Assembly: GCF_024699275.1 (NCBI RefSeq)
Contig: NZ_JAILPX010000143.1
Coordinates: 1-58,096, forward strand
DNA length: 58,096 bases
DNA from: Selenomonas sp.
GTDB lineage: Bacteria; Bacillota_C; Negativicutes; Selenomonadales; Selenomonadaceae
Direction of reading: 5' to 3'
Shown here in pieces: positions 7,738 through 16,254 of this stretch; position 1 is the stretch's first letter, and each line of letters starts with the position of its first letter. The position numbers and the translations under genes were made by a program. Below the pieces are notes generated by a model that saw nothing but the letters and a program-made list of their open reading frames with translations, was not told where the DNA came from and did not search any database.

Positions 7738-8265
7738 ATGCTAAGCAACAAGACAACCAAGGTGTTGGCAATTTTTACAGCTGTTGCCACCACGGCTGCC
7801 TTTGCTTCCTGGCTGGCAGAGGATGCGGATATATCTGCAGATCAGGAGGATGGGGTACATACGTTGACGGACGATAGTGGTCAGGAATATACGCTGACCG
7901 AGAATGACGATGGTACGGAAACCGCCACCTATGAAGATGGCCGTACGGTGACCTTCCGCCGAGAGGAGGATGGCGGCTTGAATTATATCGCTGGCTCAGC
8001 GGGACTGCTGGCGGGGCTGGCAGCGGGCTATTATATGTTCCATGGTTTGTCCAGTGGTGGTGGTGGCTATTACAATGCATCTACGCACCGTTATACCACC
8101 AATTCCCCAATAAAGCCGTTGGAAAAAGAGAAGGATAGAACTACTTCGAATATCCATAGCAGTACGAGAAGTTCTTCTAAGAAAACGGTTTCAGCAAAGT
8201 CTTTTAGCACCTCAGGGGCTAAAAGCGGCTTCGGGTCTGCTGGGGCCAGGAGTTCAGCATCGTAA
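7738..8265 (+). CDS. Small membrane-anchored, Ser/Gly-rich protein (YgiB-like in layout)
   Basis: This 175-residue protein has no function I can name. An N-terminal hydrophobic stretch (about 7-26) looks like a signal anchor. An acidic Thr-rich region with DSGQEYTLTENDDGTETATY follows (about 43-62), then a second hydrophobic glycine-rich helix (about 82-103), and a basic Ser-rich tail ending in SGAKSGFGSAGARSS. A low-complexity tail with a GFG-SxARS pattern also closes the E. coli YgiB (DUF1190) family, and ygiB likewise precedes the ATP-grasp gene ygiC, as here (23-base gap). That parallel in layout is my inference; I cannot claim sequence homology. GAAAGAGG precedes ATG. It is probably the membrane or surface partner, or substrate, of the next gene's ligase. 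Confidence 0.75.
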   Translation: MLSNKTTKVLAIFTAVATTAAFASWLAEDADISADQEDGVHTLTDDSGQEYTLTENDDGTETATYEDGRTVTFRREEDGGLNYIAGSAGLLAGLAAGYYMFHGLSSGGGGYYNASTHRYTTNSPIKPLEKEKDRTTSNIHSSTRSSSKKTVSAKSFSTSGAKSGFGSAGARSSAS

Positions 8266-8288
8266 AATATGGGACAGTAGGTGAAAAA

Positions 8289-9596
8289 GTGAGTGCGGAT
8301 TGGCGTGATTTGTTAAATAGGGAGATTTTTCCTTTTGTGGAATATGAGGGCTATGCGGATAAATATCCGACGAAAAATATCGAAATGCTGGAGCGGGAAC
8401 TGGCTGAGGAACTGCGCTATGTCAGTGGTGTTTTATTTGGCGCCTTTCAGCGGGCAGTGGCGGTTTGTCAGCAGTGTGGAGATAATTTTTTGGCCGATTT
8501 GGAAATACCGCCGCTGCTGATTCCCTATCTGCAAAAGGAAAATTCTTTGCATCTGGCTACCTGGTTGTCCCGTTTTGATTATGTGCTGGATCAACAGGGA
8601 AATTTTCATATGGTGGAAATCAATGCGGATACTCCTTGCGCTGTGGTAGAGGCCTATTATGGCAATATGGTGGCCTGCACGCATTTTGAAGTGGAGGATC
8701 CAAACTTTGGCGAGTATGATAAACTCTGCAGCTGGCTCAATGAAATTTTTCTGGCTTCGGAACCAGGGGTCAGCATCAGTACCGGACGCTTTCATCGACG
8801 TCATCCTTTTCTCTTTTCCTGTTTTCATGATTATCAGGAAGATTATGCCACAACGATGTTTTTGATGAATGCGATGAAAAAACACAATCTGGCTACTGCG
8901 GCGGAGGATGCCATTACCTTTGTATCCTTTTACGATTTGGCTGTGCAGAGTGATGGCAGCATTCTGCTTCCTGATGGGCGAAGGGCCAATGCCATCTATC
9001 GCCTGCATCCCTTGGAAATCCTGATTGAAGAAAAGACGCCAGAGGGGGATTCTTTAGGGAAGGATTTTATGGAAGGATATCTTCATAATAAGTTCATGAT
9101 GTTTAATCCTCCAGAGGCCATCATTATGCAATCCAAGGCCTTTCAGGCACTGGTTTGGGCGTTGAATAATCAGCCAGCGGGAACGGCAGCAGTGTTTTCG
9201 GCTGAGGAAGCTGCCGTTATCAACCGGTATATGCTTCCGTCCTATTTTGCCAGAGATTTTGTGCAGGCAAAGATTGCGGAAGGTTCCAGTTGGATAAAAA
9301 AGCCTATTTGGGGCAGAGAGGGAGCTGGTATCGAAGTGTTGGACAATCAAGGGGTGCGCTTTGGCAAGGACGTGGACACGGAAGATATTGTACGCCGGGA
9401 CAGCAGGGATTCCATGTATCAGCTCTTTGTGGAACAACCGTCATGTAAAGCTGATACGGATAGTGGATTGCTGACGGGATATAAGACATTGAGTTGTTTT
9501 ATGTTGGGGAAAACGCCCAGTGCCCTTTATGCCAGATTCTCTCCTGATCAGATCGCAGGAACAGAAGCTTATTGGCTGCCATTAGGACTGAAATAA
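8289..9596 (+). CDS. YgiC-like glutathionylspermidine synthase-family ATP-grasp ligase
   Basis: The 435-residue protein belongs to the ATP-grasp amide ligases related to the synthetase half of glutathionylspermidine synthase. Family marks include FHMVEINADTPCAVVE (about 103-118) and the ATP-grasp segment IKKPIWGREGAGIEVL (about 337-352). Such enzymes join a carboxylate to an amine through an acylphosphate. It lacks the N-terminal amidase of E. coli Gss, so it is a stand-alone ligase like YgiC/YjfC, whose natural substrates are unsettled. Genuine glutathionylspermidine activity is unlikely to be readable from sequence. The start is GTG 8289 with a weak ribosome site, suggesting coupling to the upstream gene. 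It is the second gene of a four-gene unit. Confidence 0.85.
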   Translation: MSADWRDLLNREIFPFVEYEGYADKYPTKNIEMLERELAEELRYVSGVLFGAFQRAVAVCQQCGDNFLADLEIPPLLIPYLQKENSLHLATWLSRFDYVLDQQGNFHMVEINADTPCAVVEAYYGNMVACTHFEVEDPNFGEYDKLCSWLNEIFLASEPGVSISTGRFHRRHPFLFSCFHDYQEDYATTMFLMNAMKKHNLATAAEDAITFVSFYDLAVQSDGSILLPDGRRANAIYRLHPLEILIEEKTPEGDSLGKDFMEGYLHNKFMMFNPPEAIIMQSKAFQALVWALNNQPAGTAAVFSAEEAAVINRYMLPSYFARDFVQAKIAEGSSWIKKPIWGREGAGIEVLDNQGVRFGKDVDTEDIVRRDSRDSMYQLFVEQPSCKADTDSGLLTGYKTLSCFMLGKTPSALYARFSPDQIAGTEAYWLPLGLK

Positions 9597-9611
9597 AAGT
9601 GAGAGATTGCG

Positions 9612-10478
9612 ATGTTAAGAAAAAATCGTCAGGAGATTGTGGAAGGCTTCCAAGAACATCTGAGCAAGGGAAAATTACTGGTGGGAGTAGGGTCTGGCAT
9701 GGAGCAGATTGCTAAACACGGGGATAAATCAGGCGCAGATTTCTTGGTTTTTTATCATACCGGGCACCTGCAATCTGCGGGAAGAAGTTTACTGGCAGGA
9801 ATATTATCCTATGATGATGCCAATACCTGTTTGCAGGAATCGAGCAATGAGGTGCTGTATACCATGCGGAAAATCCCGGTACTGGCTGGTGTTTGCGGTA
9901 CAGATCCCTTCCGGAAAATGGATATGTTTTTGGGAGAATTGAAGGAGAGGGGCTTTCATGGCGTCCAGAATTTTCCCACTGTAGGTATCGTGGATGGTCG
10001 GTTTCGGGCTAATCTGGAGGGAACTGGTATAGGGTATCAACTGGAAGTGGATATGATTCGGGCAGCCCATGAATTGGATTTATTTACCTGTCCGATTGTT
10101 TTTGACGCAGAGCAGGGGGAGGCCATGACCATGGCTGGAGCGGATATGCTGCTGGTACATTTTGGCCTGGTAACGAAAGGGGCCAAAGCCAGAGGTGAGG
10201 TGCCTAGTCTGGAAGATTGTTGTGAAAAACTGAGGCAGATCATGGAAAAAAGCAATGCTATCCGCCGTCATATTCCTATACTCTGTTATGGCATACAGGT
10301 ATCTTCTTTAGAGGGGGCTATGCAGGTTATACAACGTTTGCCATCGCTGGCTGGTTTTTTTACAGTGTTTCCGGGGAATGTGGAGGATTCGGAGCGGGAC
10401 ATGACGGGCAGGATCAAAGAATACCGGACATTGGATAAATTGAAAAAGGCAGCACATAGATTGAGGATAGCAGAATGA
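9612..10478 (+). CDS. PEP hydrolase-like TIM-barrel enzyme
   Basis: This 288-residue cytoplasmic protein matches the phosphoenolpyruvate hydrolase-like TIM-barrel family (also the C-terminal part of the plant Tm-1 protein). Typical strings are VGVGSGMEQIAKHGDKSGAD, then PVLAGVCGTDPFRKMD (about 96-111), GVQNFPTVGIVDGRFRANLE (about 119-138) and ADMLLVHFGLVTKG. Length covers the whole family domain. The family was named from one proposed activity; the true reaction is uncertain, and relatives resemble the PEP mutase/isocitrate lyase-type barrels in fold class only by inference. It follows the ATP-grasp gene by 15 bases and overlaps the next gene by four, so translation is coupled. Its conserved GVCGTDPF and NFPTVG loops suggest it is catalytic, unlike its fused paralogue downstream. 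Confidence 0.85.
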   Translation: MLRKNRQEIVEGFQEHLSKGKLLVGVGSGMEQIAKHGDKSGADFLVFYHTGHLQSAGRSLLAGILSYDDANTCLQESSNEVLYTMRKIPVLAGVCGTDPFRKMDMFLGELKERGFHGVQNFPTVGIVDGRFRANLEGTGIGYQLEVDMIRAAHELDLFTCPIVFDAEQGEAMTMAGADMLLVHFGLVTKGAKARGEVPSLEDCCEKLRQIMEKSNAIRRHIPILCYGIQVSSLEGAMQVIQRLPSLAGFFTVFPGNVEDSERDMTGRIKEYRTLDKLKKAAHRLRIAE

Positions 10479-11671
10479 ACGAACAAGGGAAGGATTATAT
10501 CTTGCGGCGCCTGCGGGCTGAAATCAATGTGGGGGGCCATATTATTGGTGCGGCAGTTGGCTCGGGGATGACGGCAAAATTGGCAGCCATGGGGGGGGCA
10601 GATATCCTGCTGGCTCTTTCGGCAGGGAAGTTCCGTATCATGGGGCGCAGTTCATTGAGCAGTTTTTTTTGTTATGGTAATAGCAATCAAATCGTGATGG
10701 AAATGGGAAAACGGGAAATATTTCCTGTTGTGCAGGATGTACCGCTGTTGTTTGGCTTGATGGCCAGCGACCCCTATCTGAAGCTGTTTGACTATCTGCA
10801 GGAAATCAAAGAAAGCGGTTTTGTGGGGGTGGTAAATTCACCTACATTGGCACAGGTTGATGGCCTTTTCCGGGAGGCTCTGGAAGAGGAGGGAAACTCC
10901 TATGACCGGGAAGTAGCAGCTATCCGGCTGGCCAATCAAATGAATCTTTTGACCATGGCCTTTGTCTGTTCTATTGAGGAAACAGAGAAAATGATTGATG
11001 CCCAGGCCGATATCATCTGTTTCCATATGGGCCTTACTGCCGGTGGCTTACTGGGGGCAAAGCGCCATTTGAGCATCAGTGAGGCCCGAGGCTTAGCAGA
11101 GAAGATTTTTGCTTTATGCAAGGAGCGCAATCCGGATATTCTGCGGTTTGTCTATGCTGGACCCGCTAATAAGCTGATGGATATGCAGTACCTTTATCGC
11201 AATACCAGCTGTCAGGGGTATATTGGCGGTTCTACCTTTGACCGGATTCCCATGGAAGAATCCATATATGCGGCGGTGAGCTCGTTTAAGAATCATAGTC
11301 ATCCGGAAACCTTGGGGAATCTGCGGGAACGCAAGTGGGGGTCCAATCAGTTGGTGGAATCCATGCGGCACTACATTGAAGAACATTATGGTGATGAAGT
11401 GAAATTGTCGGATATTGCCATGGTGGCGCATATGTCTCCTTCTTATTTGGGGGGACGCTTCAAGAAGGAAGTGGGGATGAGTTTTACGGATTATCTGTTA
11501 CAATTCCGCATGGGGAAAGCTAAAGAATTGATGCGAAGCAATCGTAACCTGTCCTGCAAAGAAGTGGCTTTGCAGGTGGGATATGAGGATTATGCGCAGT
11601 TTTCCAAGATGTTTCACAAATATGAAGGGCTTTCTCCACGAGAATATCAGGGAATCAATAAAAAGAGATAA
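10475..11671 (+). CDS. TIM-barrel (PEP hydrolase-like) / AraC HTH fusion regulator
   Basis: The 398-residue protein fuses a full TIM barrel (about 1-275) to a C-terminal AraC/XylS DNA-binding domain (about 290-398). The barrel parallels the preceding protein: GAAVGSGMTAKLAAMGGAD, then GFVGVVNSPTLAQVDG and CFHMGLTAGG. The loop that reads GVCGTDPF in its neighbour is GLMASDPY here, and NFPTVG is NSPTLA, so the pocket probably senses rather than converts a ligand. The AraC part has both helix-turn-helices: LSDIAMVAHMSPSYLGGRFK and, later, CKEVALQVGYEDYAQFSKMF with the closing GLSPREY. Its start overlaps the previous stop by four bases. It likely regulates its own operon, and perhaps the keto-deoxygluconate operon just downstream (inference). 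Confidence 0.9.
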   Translation: MNEQGKDYILRRLRAEINVGGHIIGAAVGSGMTAKLAAMGGADILLALSAGKFRIMGRSSLSSFFCYGNSNQIVMEMGKREIFPVVQDVPLLFGLMASDPYLKLFDYLQEIKESGFVGVVNSPTLAQVDGLFREALEEEGNSYDREVAAIRLANQMNLLTMAFVCSIEETEKMIDAQADIICFHMGLTAGGLLGAKRHLSISEARGLAEKIFALCKERNPDILRFVYAGPANKLMDMQYLYRNTSCQGYIGGSTFDRIPMEESIYAAVSSFKNHSHPETLGNLRERKWGSNQLVESMRHYIEEHYGDEVKLSDIAMVAHMSPSYLGGRFKKEVGMSFTDYLLQFRMGKAKELMRSNRNLSCKEVALQVGYEDYAQFSKMFHKYEGLSPREYQGINKKR

Positions 11672-11672
11672 T

Positions 11673-11723
11673 AAAAAAGTTGTGTTTATACTAATACCTA
11701 TTTGTATAAACACAACTTTTTTT
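11673..11723 (+). terminator. Strong intrinsic terminator after the TIM-barrel/AraC gene
   Basis: A perfect repeat of at least 16 bp (AAAGTTGTGTTTATAC / GTATAAACACAACTTT) with a 12-base loop is flanked by A and T runs. It starts right after the stop codon and closes the four-gene unit. Confidence 0.88.
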
Positions 11724-11777
11724 CGCATAAAATTCAAAAAAAATAGGATAAGCACAAGTGAAAAGATGATTAACACA

Positions 11778-11806
11778 TTTACATATAAGACTAAATAGAT
11801 TAAAAT
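11778..11806 (+). promoter_or_regulatory. Candidate promoter of the kdg/kdu operon
   Basis: TTTACA (11778-11783), a 17-base spacer and TAAAAT (11801-11806) in a very AT-rich region before eda. No clear operator palindrome was seen beside it. Confidence 0.45.
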
Positions 11807-11866
11807 AATAACTAACAAATGAAAAACAAGTTACGGCTATCAGCGGTAACAGGAAGGAAGCTTACT

Positions 11867-12538
11867 ATGCAGGATATTTTTAGAAAATTTAGGGATGTTG
11901 GAATAATCCCAGTAATTGTAATGGAACATGAGGATCAAGCTGAGAAATTGGCGGATGTCTTGTGCGATAATGGACTGCCCTGTGCAGAGGTTACATTTCG
12001 GACCAATGCAGCGGCTAAAGTGATTGCGGCTATGGTCAAACATCGTCCGGAAATGTTGGTGGGTGCGGGCACGGTATTGACCATCGAGGAAGTAGATGCA
12101 GCCATTGAAGCTGGTGCTAAGTTCATTGTCAGCCCGGGACTTAACCCTACCATAGTGAAGTATTGTCAAAGCAAAAAGATTCCGGTGGCTCCCGGAACGC
12201 AGACTCCCAGTGAAATGGAACAAGCCATCAGCTTAGGCTTGGATTTTGTCAAGTTCTTCCCGGCAGAACAATCCGGCGGGTTGAATATGCTGCGGGCGGT
12301 GGTCGCGCCTTATGGACAGTTATCGTTCATGCCTACGGGAGGCATAAATGCAAATAATGTACGTCAGTATCTGGCTGATGATAAAATCGTGGCCTGTGGC
12401 GGCAGCTGGATGGTCAAGCAGGCCATGATGGATGCCGGTAATTGGAAAGGTATCGCCAAATTGGTAAAGGAAGCGGCTTCCATTGTTCGGGAAGTACGGG
12501 GAGAAAGTAAGTTAGTCAATCATTTGCTGGCCAGCTGA
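11867..12538 (+). CDS. eda: KDPG/KHG aldolase (2-dehydro-3-deoxy-phosphogluconate aldolase)
   Basis: This 223-residue class I aldolase splits 2-keto-3-deoxy-6-phosphogluconate into pyruvate and glyceraldehyde-3-phosphate. I chose ATG 11867 because AGGAAGGAAG ends 6 bases before it; the in-frame ATG 11819 has no ribosome site and adds residues absent from the family. The Schiff-base lysine is in FVKFFPAEQ (about K129), with the phosphate-binding PTGGIN and the GAGTVLT strand also present. Length is normal. It is the first gene of a five-gene operon for 2-keto-3-deoxygluconate use, and handles the last step after KdgK. The enzyme is a cytoplasmic trimer in characterised relatives. Confidence 0.93.
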   Translation: MQDIFRKFRDVGIIPVIVMEHEDQAEKLADVLCDNGLPCAEVTFRTNAAAKVIAAMVKHRPEMLVGAGTVLTIEEVDAAIEAGAKFIVSPGLNPTIVKYCQSKKIPVAPGTQTPSEMEQAISLGLDFVKFFPAEQSGGLNMLRAVVAPYGQLSFMPTGGINANNVRQYLADDKIVACGGSWMVKQAMMDAGNWKGIAKLVKEAASIVREVRGESKLVNHLLAS

Positions 12539-12568
12539 ATGCATGGCTGAAGAAAGGACTGATAGAAG

Positions 12569-13516
12569 ATGTCAGAAGTGCTGACTATTGGTGAGCCCAT
12601 GGGCTTGTTCATTGCAGAAGAGGTAAAGCCCTTAAAGGATGTACAGCAATTTACCCGAAGCGTCTGTGGCGCGGAGGTCAATTTCTCCATTGGTCTTGCC
12701 CGGTTGGGACATGAAGTATCCTATGTATCCCGGGTGGGCGCAGATCCCCTGGGGGCACATATCGTTGATTTCCTGAAAGAAAATCATATTGATACCTCCT
12801 ACGTGGTAGAAGATGATGAGCATCTTACCGGTATGCAGATGAAGGCGAAAACGCAGGATGGTTCCGATCCGGTAGTAGTAAATTATCGAAAACATACGGC
12901 ATTTTCTTACTTTGTTCAACAAAATCTGCAAAATATCAACTGGCAGGGAGTAAGGCATGTACATGCAACCGGCATCCCTGCAGCGCTATCGGCATCCTGT
13001 TGTGATGCTTTGGGAAAAATGATGGAGGAAGCCAGAGCACATGGTTGTACGGTATCTTTCGATCCGAATCTTCGCCCTGCCCTTTGGCCTTCGGAGAAAG
13101 TCATGGTGGAAACATTGAATCGTCTGGCGACTAAGGCAGATTTGATTTTGCCCGGCATCAATGAAGGGAAAATCCTTACAGGATTTAGCGAGCCGGAACA
13201 GGTGGCCGATTTCTATCTACAGCGTGGAGCACAGGCTGTAGTGGTGAAATTAGGTGGCAGCAAGGGAGCCTATGCGAAGGAAAAGAGCGGGAAACATTTC
13301 CTGGCACCTTCCTTTAACGTGGAGCATGTGGTAGATACAGTAGGAGCTGGGGATGGCTTTGCAGTAGGTATCATATCGGCTTTGCTGGAAGGTCTGCCTT
13401 TGACCGAAGCAGTACGCAGAGGAACGGCAATCGGTGCTTTGGCGGTGATGTCAGCGGGAGATAATGAAGGCTTGCCCAATCGGCAAAAATTGCAGCATTT
13501 TATGGAGGTCGCATAA
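12569..13516 (+). CDS. kdgK: 2-dehydro-3-deoxygluconokinase (PfkB family)
   Basis: The 315-residue ribokinase-fold protein phosphorylates 2-keto-3-deoxygluconate with ATP to KDPG, the substrate of the aldolase upstream. The PfkB C-terminal signature DTVGAGDGFAVG carries the catalytic base Asp (about 257-268), and the N-terminal sugar-binding region has CGAEVNFSIGLARLG. AAGGAC-like sequence precedes ATG. PfkB kinases vary in sugar choice, but placement between eda and kduI/kduD makes KDG the clear substrate. It begins 31 bases after eda and ends 4 bases before kduI. Confidence 0.9.
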   Translation: MSEVLTIGEPMGLFIAEEVKPLKDVQQFTRSVCGAEVNFSIGLARLGHEVSYVSRVGADPLGAHIVDFLKENHIDTSYVVEDDEHLTGMQMKAKTQDGSDPVVVNYRKHTAFSYFVQQNLQNINWQGVRHVHATGIPAALSASCCDALGKMMEEARAHGCTVSFDPNLRPALWPSEKVMVETLNRLATKADLILPGINEGKILTGFSEPEQVADFYLQRGAQAVVVKLGGSKGAYAKEKSGKHFLAPSFNVEHVVDTVGAGDGFAVGIISALLEGLPLTEAVRRGTAIGALAVMSAGDNEGLPNRQKLQHFMEVA

Positions 13517-13519
13517 ATC

Positions 13520-14362
13520 ATGGATATTCGTTATTCAGCAAATCAGAAAGACTTTAAACGTTATACTACAGATGAAATCAGAAACGAATTCCTGATTGAA
13601 GAATTATTTGTCCCGGATACGGTAAAGGCTGTGTACTCTCATGTAGATCGCATGGTTACTTTTGGCTGTATGCCGGTGAAGGAAACGGTTCCCCTGAATA
13701 AAGGTATCGATGTTTGGCATAATTTTGGTACAGAATATATCCTGCAGCGGCGGGAAATCGGTATCTTTAATGTGGGTGGCGCAGGCAGCATTGTTGCGGA
13801 TGGCGTAACCTATGAGCTGGGGTACAAGGATTGTCTTTATATCACCATGGGGACGAAAGAGGTTTTATTCAAGAGCAATGACAGCAACAAGCCGGCTAAG
13901 TTCTATATGGTGTCGGCGCCGGCGCATAAGCCTTGTACTACGAAACTGATTACCATTCGGGAGGCTAATAAGGTTCCCTGCGGGGATATGAAAACCAGCA
14001 ATAAGCGGACCATCAATCAGTTCATTCATCCGGATGTATTGGAAACCTGTCAGTTGTCTATGGGCATGACCGCTTTGGAACCGGGAAGTGTTTGGAATAC
14101 CATGCCAGCTCATACCCATGAACGGCGGATGGAAGTGTATTTCTACTTTGAGGTGCCAGAGAATGAAGTTGTATTCCACATGATGGGTGAGCCGCAGGAA
14201 ACCCGGCATGTCCTCATGCATAATGAGCAGGCCATTATCAGTCCATCCTGGAGCATTCATGCCGGTTGTGGAACGGCCAATTACACATTTATCTGGGCTA
14301 TGGGCGGTGAGAACAAGACCTTTGACGATATGGACAACATCAAGAATACGGAGCTTAAATAA
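13520..14362 (+). CDS. kduI: 5-dehydro-4-deoxy-D-glucuronate isomerase
   Basis: This 280-residue cupin-type isomerase converts 5-keto-4-deoxyuronate, formed from unsaturated uronic acids, to 2,5-diketo-3-deoxygluconate. The zinc-binding cluster PAHTHERRMEVYFYFE (about 195-210) is intact, and the N-terminal MDIRYSANQKDFKRYTTDEI is typical of KduI. Length matches E. coli KduI. It starts 4 bases after the kdgK stop, with GGAGG inside the end of kdgK. Its presence shows the operon serves polymers cut by lyases or unsaturated hydrolases (pectin or glycosaminoglycans), though no such polymer-degrading enzyme is encoded in this window. Confidence 0.95.
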   Translation: MDIRYSANQKDFKRYTTDEIRNEFLIEELFVPDTVKAVYSHVDRMVTFGCMPVKETVPLNKGIDVWHNFGTEYILQRREIGIFNVGGAGSIVADGVTYELGYKDCLYITMGTKEVLFKSNDSNKPAKFYMVSAPAHKPCTTKLITIREANKVPCGDMKTSNKRTINQFIHPDVLETCQLSMGMTALEPGSVWNTMPAHTHERRMEVYFYFEVPENEVVFHMMGEPQETRHVLMHNEQAIISPSWSIHAGCGTANYTFIWAMGGENKTFDDMDNIKNTELK

Positions 14363-14383
14363 GTTAGCAAGAGGGGCATAAAC

Positions 14384-15175
14384 ATGGATATGGACTATTT
14401 GAAACAATTTTCCCTGGAGGGAAAGGTGGCTTTGGTGACTGGCGCTGCTTATGGTATAGGTTTTGCTATTGCGAAGGCTTATGCCAAGGCTGGTGCTAAG
14501 ATTGCCTTCAATTGCCGCAGTGAAGAGCATATGAAAAAAGCACTGGCGGATTACGAAAAAGAAGGCATTGAAGTCAAAGGTTATTATTGTGATGTCACCA
14601 AGGAAGATGAAGTGCAGAAAATGGTGGCAGCCATCGAAAAAGATTTGGGGACGATTGATATCCTAGTCAATAATGCAGGGATTATCAAACGGATTCCCAT
14701 GCTGGAGATGACCGCTCAGGATTTTCGGCAGGTGGTGGATATTGATTTGAATGCACCTTTTATCGTATCCAAGGCTGTTTTGCCGGGGATGCTGAAAAAA
14801 GGGCATGGCAAGATCATCAATATCTGTTCCATGATGAGTGAGCTGGGGAGAGAGACGGTTTCGGCCTATGCTGCGGCTAAAGGGGGACTGAAAATGCTGA
14901 CCCGGAACATTTGTGCTGAATATGGAAGTGCGAATATTCAGTGCAATGGTATCGGACCGGGATATATCGCCACGCCGCAGACTGCGCCCCTTAGAACTCC
15001 GGGGCATCCTTTCAATGAATTTATTTTGGCGAAAACGCCGGCAAATCGTTGGGGGACGACAGAGGATTTAGAAGGTCCTGCAGTATTCCTGGCATCGGAA
15101 GCATCGAATTTTGTCAATGGTCATGTACTTTACGTGGATGGAGGTATCTTGGCCTATATCGGCAAGCAGCCTTAA
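14384..15175 (+). CDS. kduD: 2-dehydro-3-deoxy-D-gluconate 5-dehydrogenase (SDR)
   Basis: The 263-residue short-chain dehydrogenase reduces 2,5-diketo-3-deoxygluconate to 2-keto-3-deoxygluconate with NAD(P)H. It shows the cofactor motif TGAAYGIGFAIA (about 20-31), the NNAG strand and the catalytic Tyr-Lys pair in YAAAKGG, with the Ser in ICSMMSE. Start ATG 14384 has GAGGGG before it; an internal ATG (14390) is possible. It forms with KduI the two steps linking unsaturated uronates to KdgK/Eda. The substrate is inferred mainly from operon context, since SDRs are broad. Confidence 0.92.
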   Translation: MDMDYLKQFSLEGKVALVTGAAYGIGFAIAKAYAKAGAKIAFNCRSEEHMKKALADYEKEGIEVKGYYCDVTKEDEVQKMVAAIEKDLGTIDILVNNAGIIKRIPMLEMTAQDFRQVVDIDLNAPFIVSKAVLPGMLKKGHGKIINICSMMSELGRETVSAYAAAKGGLKMLTRNICAEYGSANIQCNGIGPGYIATPQTAPLRTPGHPFNEFILAKTPANRWGTTEDLEGPAVFLASEASNFVNGHVLYVDGGILAYIGKQP

Positions 15176-15238
15176 CGAGCGGATTAGCAAGGCAATTGTG
15201 TGTTATGGAGAGAACCAGATTTGGTTGGGGGTGTAGTC

Positions 15239-16234
15239 ATGAAAATTTTGAAAACGGTTGAACGAATTCCTGGCGGTTTAATGTTGGTACCGTTGCTTCT
15301 TGGTGCCCTTTGTCATACCTTTACTCCCTGGGCGGGAAAATATTTCGGTTCCTTTACCAATGGGTTGATTACTGGCACAGTGCCAATTCTGGCGGTATGG
15401 TTTTTCTGTATGGGAGCCAGTATTAATTATCGTTCGGCAGGTATGGTTCTGCGCAAATCGGGCACCATTGTTTTGACGAAGATTATCGTGGCTTGGATTG
15501 TGGGGTTCGTCTGTGTGATGTTCATGCCTAAGGGGATGATTCAGGCAGGTTTCTTTGCAGGGCTTTCCACACTGGCTATTGTCACATCCATGGACATGAC
15601 CAATGGCGGTTTGTATGCCTCTTTGATGCAGCAGTATGGTACTAAGGAGGAGGCAGGTGCCTTTGTCCTGACTTCCATTGAATCAGGTCCTTTGGTCACG
15701 ATGATGATTTTAGGTTCCACCGGTGCTGCTTACTTTGAACCCCATGTATTTGTAGGTGCTGTTCTTCCATTTGTGATTGGTTTTGCTCTGGGCAACCTTG
15801 ATCCGGAGTTACGCGCCTTGTTCTCTCCTGCTGGTAAAATCATGATTCCCTTCTTTGCCTTTGCGCTAGGGAATACCATCAATTTGGCTGTTATTGGCCA
15901 GACTGGGGTACTGGGGATTCTGCTGGGTCTTACCGTTATCGTGATTACGGGCATTCCTTTGATTATTGCTGACCGTACCATTGCTGGCGGCAATGGAGCT
16001 GCCGGGCTGGCTGCTTCCAGTACCGCTGGGGCTGCCGTTACCAATCCTATGATTGTTGGTCAGATGATTCCGGAATTGCAGCCTATCGTTCCTGCGGCTA
16101 CAGCTTTGGTAGCAACCAGTGTAGTGGTTACTTCGGTGGTGGTTCCGATTATCACAGCGCTTTGGTATAAACGTTTTGGTGCACCGAAAGAAAATCTGGA
16201 GAATTTGCGGGTGGCCACTCATCATGCAGCATGA
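15239..16234 (+). CDS. kdgT: 2-keto-3-deoxygluconate permease
   Basis: This 331-residue inner-membrane protein has about 10 hydrophobic helices and matches the KdgT family ([18 protein letters not shown] at the start; the later [20 protein letters not shown] is typical). KdgT imports 2-keto-3-deoxygluconate by cation symport. I chose ATG 15239, after GGGGGTG, because residues encoded from the upstream in-frame start at 15200 are polar and do not fit. It is the last gene of the operon; a strong terminator follows. It supplies KDG from outside the cell, while KduI/KduD supply it from unsaturated uronates. Confidence 0.93.
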   Translation: MKILKTVERIPGGLMLVPLLLGALCHTFTPWAGKYFGSFTNGLITGTVPILAVWFFCMGASINYRSAGMVLRKSGTIVLTKIIVAWIVGFVCVMFMPKGMIQAGFFAGLSTLAIVTSMDMTNGGLYASLMQQYGTKEEAGAFVLTSIESGPLVTMMILGSTGAAYFEPHVFVGAVLPFVIGFALGNLDPELRALFSPAGKIMIPFFAFALGNTINLAVIGQTGVLGILLGLTVIVITGIPLIIADRTIAGGNGAAGLAASSTAGAAVTNPMIVGQMIPELQPIVPAATALVATSVVVTSVVVPIITALWYKRFGAPKENLENLRVATHHAA

Positions 16235-16254
16235 CAGGTGAATAGGGGATTATA

